Shown here piece after piece: positions 34,554-44,408 of a DNA stretch of 64,000 bases (the first letter of the stretch is position 1; every line of letters begins with the position of its first letter). The stretch comes from Ensifer adhaerens (GTDB taxonomy: Bacteria > Pseudomonadota > Alphaproteobacteria > Rhizobiales > Rhizobiaceae). The notes under the pieces were generated by a model, which made no database searches, was not told the DNA's origin, and worked only from the letters and a program-made list of their open reading frames with translations. The stretch spans positions 1 to 64,000 of the forward strand of contig NZ_PNFP01000004.1 of assembly GCF_002940685.1 (NCBI RefSeq). The letters are read 5' to 3'. Position numbers and translations under genes: made by a program.

Positions 34554-35042
34554 TCAGTTCCCTTCGCGTCTGTAATCGCCGGAGCGTCCGCCGGATTTTC
34601 TGACCACCTGAATCCCGCCGATCTCCATCTCGCGATCCGCGGCCTTCGCCATGTCGTAGATGGTCAGGCAGGCGACGCTGACGGCCGTCAGCGCTTCCAT
34701 CTCGACGCCCGTACGCCCTGTCAGCTTTGCAAGCGCCTCGACCCGGAGACCCGGAAGGGCTGGATCCGGCGTGATATCGACGGTGACCTTGGTCAGCATC
34801 AGCGGGTGGCAGAGCGGGATGAGGTTGGCGGTCTGCTTGGCGGCCATGATGCCGGCAAGCCGCGCCGTGCCGATGACGTCGCCCTTCTTGGCATCGCCCT
34901 CGAGGATGAGCGTCAGCGTTTCCGCCTTCATCCGCACATGGCCTTCGGCGACGGCAATTCGCACCGTCTCGGCCTTGTCGCCGACATCCACCATGTTCGC
35001 TTCGCCGCTGCCACCGATATGTGTGAGCGTCGGCTTGCTCAT
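34554..35042 (-). CDS. moaC: Cyclic pyranopterin monophosphate synthase MoaC
   Basis: A 162-residue enzyme that, with MoaA, converts GTP-derived intermediate to cyclic pyranopterin monophosphate, the first stage of molybdopterin synthesis. Motifs: [35 protein letters not shown], and [20 protein letters not shown] with active-site lysines. The ATG at 35042 overlaps the trpC stop by one base, so trpC and moaC are translationally coupled. Confidence 0.95.
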   Translation of the reverse strand: MSKPTLTHIGGSGEANMVDVGDKAETVRIAVAEGHVRMKAETLTLILEGDAKKGDVIGTARLAGIMAAKQTANLIPLCHPLMLTKVTVDITPDPALPGLRVEALAKLTGRTGVEMEALTAVSVACLTIYDMAKAADREMEIGGIQVVRKSGGRSGDYRREGN

Positions 35043-35857
35043 CACTCGGCTGCCAGCGTGTTCGTGGCGCCGGTCAGAAGCGTGCGTGTCGCGGCTTCGA
35101 CGTCGCTCTTGCGCATCAGGCTTTCGCCGACGAGGAAAGTGGTGATGCCGCTCTTTTCCAGCCGCTGGCAATCCGCATGCGTGAAGATGCCGCTCTCGCC
35201 GACCAGCAGGCGGTCGGCGGGCACCATGCCGGCAAGCTGCTCGGAAACCGCGAGATCCACCTCGAAGGTCCTGAGATTGCGGTTGTTGATGCCGACGAGC
35301 GGCGAGGCGAGCTTCAGCGCCCGTTCCATTTCCTCGGCGTCGTGCACCTCGATCAGCACGTCCATGCCAAGCTCGAAGGCTGCATCTTCAAGGCGGCGGG
35401 CGTCGTCGTCGCTGAGCGAAGCCATGATCAGGAGGATGCAGTCGGCGCCCCAGGCGCGTGCCTCCAACACCTGGTAGGTGTCGAACATGAAGTCCTTGCG
35501 AAGGGCCGGCAGCGCGCAGGCCGCGCGCGCCGCTTCGAGAAAGGCAGGTGCGCCCTGAAAGCTCGGGGCATCCGTCAGCACAGACAGGCAGGCCGCGCCG
35601 CCTGCCTCATAGGCCTTGGCGAGTGCGGGCGGATCGAAATCCGGGCGGATCAGCCCCTTCGACGGGCTTGCCTTCTTGATCTCGGCGATCAGTCCGAACG
35701 TGCCGGCCGCCTTGCGCGCGGCGAGCGCCGCATGAAAGCCGCGCGGGGCGGACTGGTCGGCGATGCGCGCCTTGAGTTCGTCGAGCGAAACGTGCGACTT
35801 GGCCGCAGCGATCTCGTCGCGTTTGTAGGCTTCGATCTTGCGCAGGATATCCGTCAT
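35042..35857 (-). CDS. trpC: Indole-3-glycerol phosphate synthase
   Basis: A 271-residue TIM-barrel enzyme of tryptophan synthesis that closes the indole ring from carboxyphenylamino-deoxyribulose phosphate. Typical motifs: [50 protein letters not shown] and [14 protein letters not shown]. It is monofunctional, with no TrpF domain. The start at 35857 is 16 bases after the trpD stop. moaC follows with a one-base overlap. Confidence 0.95.
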   Translation of the reverse strand: MTDILRKIEAYKRDEIAAAKSHVSLDELKARIADQSAPRGFHAALAARKAAGTFGLIAEIKKASPSKGLIRPDFDPPALAKAYEAGGAACLSVLTDAPSFQGAPAFLEAARAACALPALRKDFMFDTYQVLEARAWGADCILLIMASLSDDDARRLEDAAFELGMDVLIEVHDAEEMERALKLASPLVGINNRNLRTFEVDLAVSEQLAGMVPADRLLVGESGIFTHADCQRLEKSGITTFLVGESLMRKSDVEAATRTLLTGATNTLAAE

Positions 35858-35873
35858 GTCTGCCGATCCTTCC

Positions 35874-36887
35874 TCAGGCCGCGTTCGATACGCTGACGAG
35901 GCGCTGCAGCGCAGTCTTCGCGCCGCCGCTTGAAAGCGACTGACGCGCAAGCGCCATGCCTTCGGTGAGGTCCTTCGCCCTTCCGGCTATCATCAGCGCT
36001 GCAGCCGCGTTGGCAAGGGAAATGTCCCGGTAGGGGTTCTCGGCGCCATCGAGCACCGCCTGGAGCGCGACCGCATTGTACGCGCCGTCGCCGCCCTTGA
36101 GCGCGTCGAGCGTCACCGTCTGGAGACCAAAGTCGGCGGGCGTCAGGGTGAAGGTCGAAATCTTGCCGTCCTTGAGCGCGGCAACTTCGGTCGTGCCGGT
36201 CGTGGTGACCTCGTCGAGCCCTTCGCCATGAACGACCCAGACATTGTCCGAGCCGAGATCGCGCAGCACTTCGGCAAGTGGCTGCACCCACTGCGGCGCA
36301 TAGACGCCGACGAGCTGGCGCTTGACGCCTGCCGGGTTGGAGAGCGGGCCGAGCAGGTTGAAGATCGTGCGCGTTCCGAGCTCCACCCGCGTCGGGCCGA
36401 CATGGCGCATGGCGGAATGGTGCTGCTGGGCGAACATGAAGCCGACGCCGGCTTCGCGGATGCATCGCGAGATGGCTTCGGGACCGATGTCGAGCTTGAC
36501 GCCGAGGCAGGAGAGCGCGTCGGCGGTGCCCGACTTCGAGCTCAGCGCCCGATTGCCGTGCTTGGCGACGGGCACGCCCGCGCCTGCGACGATCAGCGAG
36601 GCCAGCGTCGAGATGTTGTAGGTGCCGGCGCCGTCGCCACCGGTACCGACGATATCGACCGCGTCCGCCGGCGCATCGACCGGCAGCATGCGGGCGCGCA
36701 TGGCACCCACCGCCCCGACGATTTCATCGACGGTCTCGCCGCGCACCCGCAACGCCATCAGGAAGCCGCCGATCTGCGACGGGGTTGCGGCACCCGACAT
36801 GATGATTTCGAAGGCGGCGCGTGCGTCTTCGCGGTTCAGCGCCTCGCGGGCGGCGACCTTGGCGACGAATGGCTTCAGATCACTCAT
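35874..36887 (-). CDS. trpD: Anthranilate phosphoribosyltransferase
   Basis: A 337-residue enzyme that joins anthranilate to PRPP in tryptophan synthesis. Motifs: [18 protein letters not shown] near residue 80, the PRPP/anthranilate region [17 protein letters not shown], and [18 protein letters not shown]. It lacks a fused glutamine-amidotransferase. It follows the prolyl isomerase gene by 18 bases and precedes trpC by 16, so the set is one operon; trpE is elsewhere. Confidence 0.95.
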   Translation of the reverse strand: MSDLKPFVAKVAAREALNREDARAAFEIIMSGAATPSQIGGFLMALRVRGETVDEIVGAVGAMRARMLPVDAPADAVDIVGTGGDGAGTYNISTLASLIVAGAGVPVAKHGNRALSSKSGTADALSCLGVKLDIGPEAISRCIREAGVGFMFAQQHHSAMRHVGPTRVELGTRTIFNLLGPLSNPAGVKRQLVGVYAPQWVQPLAEVLRDLGSDNVWVVHGEGLDEVTTTGTTEVAALKDGKISTFTLTPADFGLQTVTLDALKGGDGAYNAVALQAVLDGAENPYRDISLANAAAALMIAGRAKDLTEGMALARQSLSSGGAKTALQRLVSVSNAA

Positions 36888-36905
36888 CGATGGTTTTCCT
36901 TGGCC

Positions 36906-38795
36906 CTATCGTTGCACAAGTGCGGTTTCTGCAAGCGTCTGGTTGATCGAAACCCCGTAGGCCGCCTGCAGCGTCGCGACCATCTGGTCGAGGATGTCCT
37001 CGCCGCTGACGCGTGCGAGGGCTTCGATCTGGCGGCTGTCGTCCTGGAGCGCGTCGGCCGGGCCTGCGTTGTCGACCGAGGTGACCTGCATCAGAACCTG
37101 TCCTTCGCCGCCGATGCCGGGCGCGTTGGCGACATGGCCGTTCGCGCCGGAGAATGCGGCGGCGACGGCCGCGGGGCTCAGCGCTGCGTCCGCGGTCGAG
37201 CGCGTCAGGCCGGATTTGGTTTCGACGACGAGGCCGAGTTCCGTCGCGATGTCGGCGAGCTTTGCGCCCTGCTCGACGCGCTTCCTCAGCTCGCCTGCCT
37301 TCGTGGCGAGGGCGGCACGCTGCTGTTCGGCCATCCAGTCGGCACCGATTTCGTCGCGGGCCTCGTCCAGCGTGCGATCGCGCGCCGGAATGACTTCGTC
37401 GAGGTCGAACCAGACGTAACCTTCGCGGCCGACATTGACCGGCAGGGTCTCGCCGCCAACGTCGGCCTTGAAGACTTCCTGGAGGAGGGCTGCCTGCTCG
37501 GGCAGGCCGGCAACATCGTCGCCATTCTTGTCCTTGCCGGTTGCGTCCACTGCGTCGACGGTCACGAGCTTCAGCTTGAGCTGGTCGGCGACGTCCTTGA
37601 TCGGGGCGCCGGAAGCGCGCTCGTCCTCGATCTTGTCGTGCAGGCGCATGACTTCTTCGCCCGCTGCGGCAAGGGCGATGTCCTTGCGCAGTTCTTCCTT
37701 CACGTCGTCCAGGCTACGGACGGTTTCCGGGCGGATGTTCGTGACGCGCAGGATGACCGGTCCGAAGGCACCGTCGACAACCGGCGTCACACCGTCAGCC
37801 TGAAGGGCGAATGCGGCTTCGGCGATCTTGGCATCGGGTACGCGCTCCTTGGTGAACTCGCCGAGAAGAACGTCGGCGGAGGACTTGCCTTCGGCCTTTA
37901 CGAGATCGTCGAAGCTGGTGCCGGCAGCGAGCTTTGCCGAGGCGGCGTCTGCGGCCTCGCGCGACGCGAAGGAGAGCTGTTCGATCGTCCGTGCAGCGGC
38001 GCTGCGGAAGCTCTCCTTGCGGCGTTCGTACTCGGTGCGGATTTCCTCGTCCGTTACGACGCTCGTATCGGCAACATCGGACGGTTCGAGCTTCACATAG
38101 CTGATCTTGCGATATTCCGGCGCGCGGTAGTTCGCCTTGCGGCTGTCGTACCAGGGCGAAAGCACGTCGTCGCCGGGGACCTTGACCGGGTCGATATTGG
38201 CGTTCGAGAGCAGCAGGTAATCGAGCGTGCGCTTTTCGTGCCGGTAGGCGCCGATCGCGTCGGTGAGAACCTTGGGGGCTACATAGCCGTCGGACAGCGC
38301 GTCGACGATCTGCGAGCGGATCGCGGTCTGGCTCTGGCTGTTGATGTAATCCTGCTCGCGCAGGCCCGCATTGCGCAGCACGCTCGAGAACGTCAGTCGG
38401 TCGAACTGGCCGTTGACGCTGTGGAATGCCGGATCGTCAGCGATCAGTTTGGCGAGCCGATCCTGCGAGAGGCCGAGATTCATGTCGTTGGCGAGCTGGT
38501 CGAGTGCTGCACCCGCGACGATCTGTGAATAGACGCGCTGCTCGATGCCAAAGGCGCGCGCCTGCTGCGGCGTCAGCCGCGTGCCGAGCTGCCGGGAAGC
38601 CTGTGCCAGCATGGTCTCGTAGGCGAGCCGGAATTCCGGCGCCTTGACCTTGACGTCGCCGACGGTCACCACCGCATCCGACTGGTTCGTCATCGTCAGC
38701 GATGAGCCGCCCCACACCATGAACGACAGAACGAGAACGATTAGCAGGCCTTTGACGACCCAGGTCTGGGCGGCGCTTCTCAGAAATTCGAGCAT
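36906..38795 (-). CDS. PpiD/SurA-type peptidyl-prolyl isomerase
   Basis: A 629-residue protein with one N-terminal membrane anchor (WVVKGLLIVLVLSFMVWGGS, about residues 12-32) and a large periplasmic part. The SurA_N-like region spans about 35-235 and a parvulin (rotamase) domain is at about 245-380, with further helical sequence behind it. This is the PpiD layout: folding help for secreted proteins at the inner membrane. In rhizobia this gene regularly precedes trpD. The trp genes follow 18 bases later. No promoter motif is named. Confidence 0.87.
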   Translation of the reverse strand: MLEFLRSAAQTWVVKGLLIVLVLSFMVWGGSSLTMTNQSDAVVTVGDVKVKAPEFRLAYETMLAQASRQLGTRLTPQQARAFGIEQRVYSQIVAGAALDQLANDMNLGLSQDRLAKLIADDPAFHSVNGQFDRLTFSSVLRNAGLREQDYINSQSQTAIRSQIVDALSDGYVAPKVLTDAIGAYRHEKRTLDYLLLSNANIDPVKVPGDDVLSPWYDSRKANYRAPEYRKISYVKLEPSDVADTSVVTDEEIRTEYERRKESFRSAAARTIEQLSFASREAADAASAKLAAGTSFDDLVKAEGKSSADVLLGEFTKERVPDAKIAEAAFALQADGVTPVVDGAFGPVILRVTNIRPETVRSLDDVKEELRKDIALAAAGEEVMRLHDKIEDERASGAPIKDVADQLKLKLVTVDAVDATGKDKNGDDVAGLPEQAALLQEVFKADVGGETLPVNVGREGYVWFDLDEVIPARDRTLDEARDEIGADWMAEQQRAALATKAGELRKRVEQGAKLADIATELGLVVETKSGLTRSTADAALSPAAVAAAFSGANGHVANAPGIGGEGQVLMQVTSVDNAGPADALQDDSRQIEALARVSGEDILDQMVATLQAAYGVSINQTLAETALVQR

Positions 38796-39145
38796 GGGGG
38801 CAGAAACCTCGTTGCAATGCGGTGGCCATCGGCCAAACGAATTCGTTCCTTAAAACAAACGAAACAGGAAATGAAGGGTTGATTGCCGCAAATTGCGCGC
38901 GCTCACGGGATCGTTGATCCCGGTCGTCCGGCTGTTTTTTCGGTGCTTGCCGCGACACGTTTGTCGTTGGCGACGGTGCGGCGAAAGGCGCGCGTCGAAC
39001 GGGCTGCCGCAGACCCTCAAATCCATGTCGGATTTGTTAGCCGGCAACCGAAAAATATCTGTCACATTGGCTCGAACATGCCTCTGTTCTGTGGTTCTGT
39101 TGTGAGGGCGGAGCGATTCTGGCGAGCTTCCGCGGGAATATTTTC
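38796..39145. other. Divergent promoter region, no gene seen
   Basis: A 350-base gap between the prolyl isomerase gene (minus) and the Na/Pi transporter gene (plus). It has a small hairpin, CGGGATC/GATCCCG, near 38908-38924, and a T-run further on, but no confident terminator or reading frame. I looked for a paired CTGTCAT-type Pho box ahead of the transporter and found only a single CTGTCAC at 39060-39066. Confidence 0.5.
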
Positions 39146-40792
39146 ATGCAGTCGACAATCGTGATGGTTAACCTGTTTGGAGCAGTTGCGCTGCTTCTCT
39201 TCGGCCTGTCCCTGGTCAAGGACGGCGTGACCCGCGCCTTCGGGGCCCGGCTGCGTGCCGGCCTTGCCCAAGGAACCGACGGGTCTCTTCGCTCTTTTGC
39301 GACCGGACTTGTCGCAACCCTCGCCCTGCAAAGTTCCACTGCGACCGCGCTGATGACCGCATCCTTCGTGGAGAAGGGGCTCATCCGTTCGCGCATGGCG
39401 CAGATCGTGCTCCTCGGCGCCAATCTCGGCACGGCCATGACGGCCTGGATCGTGGCGACCGGGATCGAATGGTTGTCGCCGCTCGTCATCCTCGCTGGCG
39501 TGGTCTTGCACCGCGCCAGCCGGTCGAACGCGCGCCAGGGCCTGGGCGCGGCCTTTGTCGGGATCGGCCTCATGCTTCTATCGCTGCATCTATTGGGGAC
39601 GGCGACGGAGCCGATGCGCGACAGCCCGGCCCTGGGGGCGTTCCTGTCTATGCTCGACAGCGCCTGGCCGGTAGCACTTCTCATTTCCGCGGGGCTTGCC
39701 TTTGCGTCGTCGTCCAGTCTCGCGGTCGTGATGCTGGTGCTATCGCTCTCGGCGACAGGCATTCTCAGCGTCGGACTGACGGTGGCGCTCGTGCTTGGCG
39801 CCAACCTCGGCGGCGCCGTTCCGCCCGTCATGGCGACGCTCGGCTCTGCGCCGTCGGCACGCCGCGTCACCTTCGGCAATCTGGTCGTTCGCGCCGTCGG
39901 CTGTCTGATCGCGCTGCCACTGACGGGTATCAGCGTGGAGTTTCTCCAAAGCCTGCCGCTGCCGCGCCAGAACCTGCCGGTCGACATTCACCTGGCCTTC
40001 AACCTCGCCGTGGCCATTCTTGCCTGGCCCTTTGCCGGACTGCTGTCGCGCCTGATGATCCGGTTCATCCCGGACGGAGAGGCGGAGGAAACCGGTCCGC
40101 GCTATCTCGACGAGACGGCGCTGCACACGCCGGTCATGGCGCTCTCCGGGGCCACCCGCGAAGTATTGCGTGTCGGCGACCTGGTCGAGGTGATGCTGAT
40201 GCGGGCGGCCAATGCCTTCGAGAACAACGACCTGTCCGACATCCGCGACATCGGCAAGTTCGAAAAACAGGTCGATCAGCTGCAGCAGGAAGTGAAGATC
40301 TTCCTGTCGCGCTTGGGCCGCGATGGCTTGAGCGCCGATGACGGCCGGCGCTCGATCGTCATCATCGACTACGCCATCAACCTCGAGCATATGGGCGACA
40401 TCATCGAGAAGGGGCTCTGCGAGGAGATCGCCAAGAAGGTCAACAACGGCCTGAAATTCTCCGAGGAGGGCTATCAGGAACTGAAGAGCCTCTTCAACCT
40501 GACAATCGACAACCTGCGCGTTGCCCAGTCCATCTTCGTCAGCCGCAACGCGGACCTCGCGCGCCAGCTCATCGAGGTGAAAGTGAGCGTTCGCCACATG
40601 GAGAAGCGTTCGGCTGAGCGGCACATCGAGCGGCTGCGCGACGGGCTGGTCCAGAGCCTGCAGACGAGTTCGCTGCATCTCGACATGCTCCGGGACCTGA
40701 AGCGCGTCAACGCCCACATCGCTTCCGTCGCCTATCCCATCCTTGAGGAGAATGGGCTTTTGAGCGAGAGCCGCTTGCGACCGGGCGCCTAG
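39146..40792 (+). CDS. Na/Pi cotransporter family protein with PhoU-like tail
   Basis: A 548-residue protein. The first 320 residues hold the two Na/Pi cotransporter repeats: AVALLLFGLSLVKDGVTRAF and the QSSTATALMTASFVEKGLI motif, then ASSSSLAVVMLVLSLSATG in the second repeat. From about residue 335 to 540 it is helical and PhoU-like (LVEVMLMRAANAFENNDLSD, INLEHMGDIIEKGL). Sodium-coupled phosphate movement across the inner membrane is expected. It is convergent with the 586-residue membrane protein, only 13 bases apart. Confidence 0.9.
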   Translation: MQSTIVMVNLFGAVALLLFGLSLVKDGVTRAFGARLRAGLAQGTDGSLRSFATGLVATLALQSSTATALMTASFVEKGLIRSRMAQIVLLGANLGTAMTAWIVATGIEWLSPLVILAGVVLHRASRSNARQGLGAAFVGIGLMLLSLHLLGTATEPMRDSPALGAFLSMLDSAWPVALLISAGLAFASSSSLAVVMLVLSLSATGILSVGLTVALVLGANLGGAVPPVMATLGSAPSARRVTFGNLVVRAVGCLIALPLTGISVEFLQSLPLPRQNLPVDIHLAFNLAVAILAWPFAGLLSRLMIRFIPDGEAEETGPRYLDETALHTPVMALSGATREVLRVGDLVEVMLMRAANAFENNDLSDIRDIGKFEKQVDQLQQEVKIFLSRLGRDGLSADDGRRSIVIIDYAINLEHMGDIIEKGLCEEIAKKVNNGLKFSEEGYQELKSLFNLTIDNLRVAQSIFVSRNADLARQLIEVKVSVRHMEKRSAERHIERLRDGLVQSLQTSSLHLDMLRDLKRVNAHIASVAYPILEENGLLSESRLRPGA

Positions 40793-40805
40793 CGGCTACG
40801 GCCGA

Positions 40806-42566
40806 TCAGCCGCCGGCGTTTGGCGCCGGCTTCAGGCTGTTGCGGATGAAGGCGTCGTAGCAGCCTGTGAGCGTGATCCGGCTGTGGCCCGTTTCGAGGC
40901 TTGGCAGATAGAGCGACAACAGGGTCTGGTTGACATTGGTCACCGGGCAGGTCGGCACCAGCGCGATGTCGACCGCGCTGAGGGCGGCGCGAACGCTTTC
41001 ATCCGGCGGCGGAATGGCGCGGAAGGGATCGGCGCCGATCGCGACATGCTGCGGTGCGCTGCGATCCATCAGCCAAGGAAACGGGTTGGTGAAGTCGATG
41101 TTGAAGATCGTCCCGAAAAGCACGTCGTTCCTGGTCTCGTAAGTCCTGAGCGCGTCGACCGCTTCGTCGACGTTCATCAGCCATCCCGCCTGAAAATCGA
41201 AGTCGCTGTAGAGCAGGAACGACGGCAACTCGCCAGCCTTGGCGAAGGCGTCGAAAGCGGGGCGATGGGTCTCGTAGAGGGTGCGCAGCCGCTCGGCGCG
41301 AAGCGCCAGGATCGGTCGGACGTTGACCGCACCCATCGTTTTGAGGTTGCGGCTTTCCAGCGGCACGTTGTTGACGGCTCCGATCCAGGCGCGGGCGCTT
41401 TTTTGCAAGACGGCCGTGGCCGGGGGCAGGGCTGCCGCGAGTGCGAGAATGGCGACGGCGATGGCGACGGGCCGTCTTCCGGCGGCTGTGACCTCATCGA
41501 TAGCGAGCTTGAAGAGCAGCGGTATGAGGAAAATGAAGGCCTGACTGCCGGTGTTCTGGCTCTCGAACACGATGCCGGCAAGGACAAAGGCCGCCAGCCA
41601 GAAAAACGGCTGGTCGAACACCCTTCCGACCGCAGCCAGGGATGGGCCTTTCCCAAGTTGGCTTAGCGACTGGGCGAAGGACGAGAGGTGCGTGCCGAAA
41701 AGCACCAGGCAAAGCAGTCCGGCCGGGATCAACAGCCCGGCATTGAGCGAAGCTGCCTGCAGCAGGCGCGGCAGCAGGCTGCCGTCATTGACGGAAAGCA
41801 GCGCCAGGATATCGGCAAGATAGGCGGAGACGCCGCCGAAGGCGACTTCGACGATGGCGAGGATCGCAACCACGAGAAGTCCAGCCGCAACGGCGGATCG
41901 GAAGGGCAAGCGTCCCGAAACAAAGGCCATGAGGCACAGGAGCGTGCCGGCAACGGCGCCGGTGATCTTGACGAAGAAGAGGGCAGCCATCGCGCCCGCG
42001 ACCGCGGCGACGAGCAGCCGGCGATCACGCACATGGACCAGTGCGGCTGCGAGTACATAGAGAAGCTGGCAGACCTGGCGGTTGTAGATGCCGAAACCGT
42101 CGGAGCCGGGATAGGGGTAGAAGTCGCCGGTGTTGAATGGAAGGACCGAAAACATCAGGAACGGCAGCAGGATCGCATGGGCAAGTGCGACCGAGCGCTT
42201 CTGGACATCGACGACCACCAGCGCGATCAGCGGTCCGCTGACGAGGAGCAGGCACCAGCTCGCCAGCAGCAGCGGCTGGCCGTTGGGAAAGATGCCCTGC
42301 AGCCCGGTGAAGAGATAGTAGCCGAGGGCGCCAACGGGGGTGAAGAAATCGACCGATGGGATCTGGCCGTCGCGGATGCGGTTGGCGGCATCGAGATAGA
42401 GATAGTGGTCCCAGAACATCGGGCCGATCGGCTGCGGGATCGTGAAGCTGAGCAGAACCGCGAGCACACCAAGCGTAAGGACAAGAAGCAGAAGCGGAGA
42501 TCGAGCGAGAGGCACGACCGCGCCGGTAGACCGTGCCGGTGTGTCGATGTCAGTGCGGCTGTGCAT
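40806..42566 (-). CDS. Polytopic membrane protein, unknown (possible GT-C type)
   Basis: About 586 residues from the ATG at 42566. Roughly eleven membrane segments fill residues 23-420, and a soluble domain of about 165 residues follows. After the first segment comes MFWDHYLYLDAANRIRDG, an Asp-His pair in the first periplasmic loop as in GT-C glycosyltransferases. I do not recognise the family firmly. The C-terminal domain has two cysteines (TCPVTN, LTGCYDAF). It lies upstream of and divergent from glmU. The frame is open to 43094 but the extra part is the shadow of glmU. Confidence 0.7.
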   Translation of the reverse strand: MHSRTDIDTPARSTGAVVPLARSPLLLLVLTLGVLAVLLSFTIPQPIGPMFWDHYLYLDAANRIRDGQIPSVDFFTPVGALGYYLFTGLQGIFPNGQPLLLASWCLLLVSGPLIALVVVDVQKRSVALAHAILLPFLMFSVLPFNTGDFYPYPGSDGFGIYNRQVCQLLYVLAAALVHVRDRRLLVAAVAGAMAALFFVKITGAVAGTLLCLMAFVSGRLPFRSAVAAGLLVVAILAIVEVAFGGVSAYLADILALLSVNDGSLLPRLLQAASLNAGLLIPAGLLCLVLFGTHLSSFAQSLSQLGKGPSLAAVGRVFDQPFFWLAAFVLAGIVFESQNTGSQAFIFLIPLLFKLAIDEVTAAGRRPVAIAVAILALAAALPPATAVLQKSARAWIGAVNNVPLESRNLKTMGAVNVRPILALRAERLRTLYETHRPAFDAFAKAGELPSFLLYSDFDFQAGWLMNVDEAVDALRTYETRNDVLFGTIFNIDFTNPFPWLMDRSAPQHVAIGADPFRAIPPPDESVRAALSAVDIALVPTCPVTNVNQTLLSLYLPSLETGHSRITLTGCYDAFIRNSLKPAPNAGG

Positions 42567-42808
42567 TGCGGCTTGATCCCCCGAAGGAGCGATGCACCCG
42601 CACGGCTTGCTGACACAGGCTCCGCGCCTTCTTATGCCATCATCCGGTTTTAAGCCGGTTAATGCGACGTGATTGTGAGAATTATGCTTCTCGCAATATG
42701 TTGCTGCTAGCACCGCGCCGAATCGAAAGACGATTTTGTATTTGAGCCGATTCCAATCTAAGGAATTGTGCAGTGGGCGCGAGCCTGGAAAAGACCAAGG
42801 AGAGATAT

Positions 42809-44179
42809 ATGGAACGGACGTGCCTGGCCATCGTTCTGGCTGCGGGTGAAAGCACGCGGATGAAATCGTCCATGTCGAAGGTCCTGCATCCGGTGGCCGG
42901 CCGGCCGATGATCGCCCATGTCGTCGAGGCGCTCTCAAACGCTTCCATCTCGGATATCGCTCTCGTCGTCGGCCGCGACGCGGACGCGGTCTCGGCCGCC
43001 GCCGACATCGGCGGCGTGTCTGTTTCCTCCTTTTTGCAGAAGGAACGGCTCGGCACCGGTCATGCGGTGCTTGCAGCCCGCGATGCAATCGCAAAGGGGT
43101 ACGACGACATTCTCGTCGTCTTCGGCGATACGCCGCTGATCAAGCCGGAACCGCTGCGGGCCGCTCGCGAGGGACTTGCGGCTGGTAACGACGTAGTGGT
43201 GATCGGCTTCGAGGCTGCAGACCCGTCGGGCTACGGCCGCCTGATCGTCAAGGACGGCGCGCTCATCGCCATTCGCGAGCATAAGGACGCAACGGAAGAA
43301 GAGCGTCACATCACCTATTGCAACGGCGGCCTGATGGCGATCGACGGCCGCAAGGCGCTCGATCTGCTCGGCCGCATCGGCAACGCCAACGTCAAGGGCG
43401 AATACTACCTGACCGACCTCGTCGAGATCGTCCGCGAGATTGGCGGGCAGGCGATTGCCGTCGAGGCGCCAGAGGAGGAACTGACCGGCTGCAACACGCG
43501 CGCCGAGCTCGCCTTCATCGAGCGGCTGTGGCAGCAGCGCCGCCGGCACGAACATATGCTGTCGGGCGTATCGATGATCGCGCCGGAAACGGTGTTTCTG
43601 GCCTGGGATACCGTGCTGGAGCAGGATGTCCTGATCGAGCCCAATGTCGTCTTCGGCCCGGGCGTGCGCGTCGAGAGTGGCGCGATTATCCATGCGTTCT
43701 CGCATGTCGAGGGCGCGACGGTGCGCGCCGGCGCGACGGTCGGCCCATTCGCACGCCTCCGTCCGGGCGCCGATCTCGGCGAAAAATCCAAGGTCGGCAA
43801 TTTCTGCGAGGTCAAGAAGGCGGAGATCGGCGCCGGCGCCAAGGTCAACCACCTGACCTATATCGGCGATGCCTTTGTCGGCGCGGGCTCCAACATTGGT
43901 GCCGGCACGATCACTTGCAACTATGACGGCGTGAACAAGCATGAGACCCGGATCGGCGAAAATGCCTTCATAGGCTCGAATTCGTCGCTTGTGGCGCCCG
44001 TGTCGATCGGCGACGGTGCTCTGGTCGCGTCCGGCAGCGTGATCACCGAGGACGTGCCGGCCGACGCCGTCGCTTTCGGACGCGCGCGCCAGGAGATCAA
44101 GCCCGGCCGGGCACGACTGCTGCGCGAACGCTACGAGGCGGTAAAGGCAGCGAAGAAGGCGGCGAAGGCTGCTGGCTAG
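42809..44179 (+). CDS. glmU: Bifunctional GlmU (UDP-GlcNAc pyrophosphorylase / GlcN-1-P acetyltransferase)
   Basis: A 456-residue enzyme that acetylates glucosamine-1-phosphate and then couples it to UTP, giving UDP-GlcNAc for peptidoglycan and lipopolysaccharide. The N-terminal half has [20 protein letters not shown], and [11 protein letters not shown] and CNTRAELAF follow. The C-terminal half is a hexapeptide left-handed helix ([46 protein letters not shown]). AAGGAGA precedes the ATG at 42809. glmS follows 229 bases later. Confidence 0.96.
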   Translation: MERTCLAIVLAAGESTRMKSSMSKVLHPVAGRPMIAHVVEALSNASISDIALVVGRDADAVSAAADIGGVSVSSFLQKERLGTGHAVLAARDAIAKGYDDILVVFGDTPLIKPEPLRAAREGLAAGNDVVVIGFEAADPSGYGRLIVKDGALIAIREHKDATEEERHITYCNGGLMAIDGRKALDLLGRIGNANVKGEYYLTDLVEIVREIGGQAIAVEAPEEELTGCNTRAELAFIERLWQQRRRHEHMLSGVSMIAPETVFLAWDTVLEQDVLIEPNVVFGPGVRVESGAIIHAFSHVEGATVRAGATVGPFARLRPGADLGEKSKVGNFCEVKKAEIGAGAKVNHLTYIGDAFVGAGSNIGAGTITCNYDGVNKHETRIGENAFIGSNSSLVAPVSIGDGALVASGSVITEDVPADAVAFGRARQEIKPGRARLLRERYEAVKAAKKAAKAAG

Positions 44180-44408
44180 GCTTATGGTGCCCGCGCGCCG
44201 ATGCGCGTGAGGTCGCTGCATGCTGCATGCCCCTTGGATCAGGATTCGCGGGAACATGCGGCGGCGTTAAACATTGAAATCGAAAGTGAAATCGGGGCGG
44301 ATTGCCTCGATCGGCAAATGCTTTACCAAGGCAGCGCGCCGGGCGGCATTTCCGCCCTCGTTGAACAGGGGCGCCGATTGCGGCGCGCGGACGAATTCGG
44401 AGACGACT

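Noticed and set aside
36228-38528. A 766-codon plus-strand open frame
   Set aside because: It is antisense to trpD and the prolyl isomerase, which have clear motifs, and it encodes Arg/Asp/Val-rich text with no domain. Long antisense frames are expected in GC-rich codon use.
39030-39145. Pho box ahead of the Na/Pi transporter
   Set aside because: Only one CTGTCAC half is present; the second half at 11-base spacing is missing.
44180-44408. glmS ribozyme
   Set aside because: That element is known from Gram-positives, and the 229-base gap shows no such core that I could recognise.
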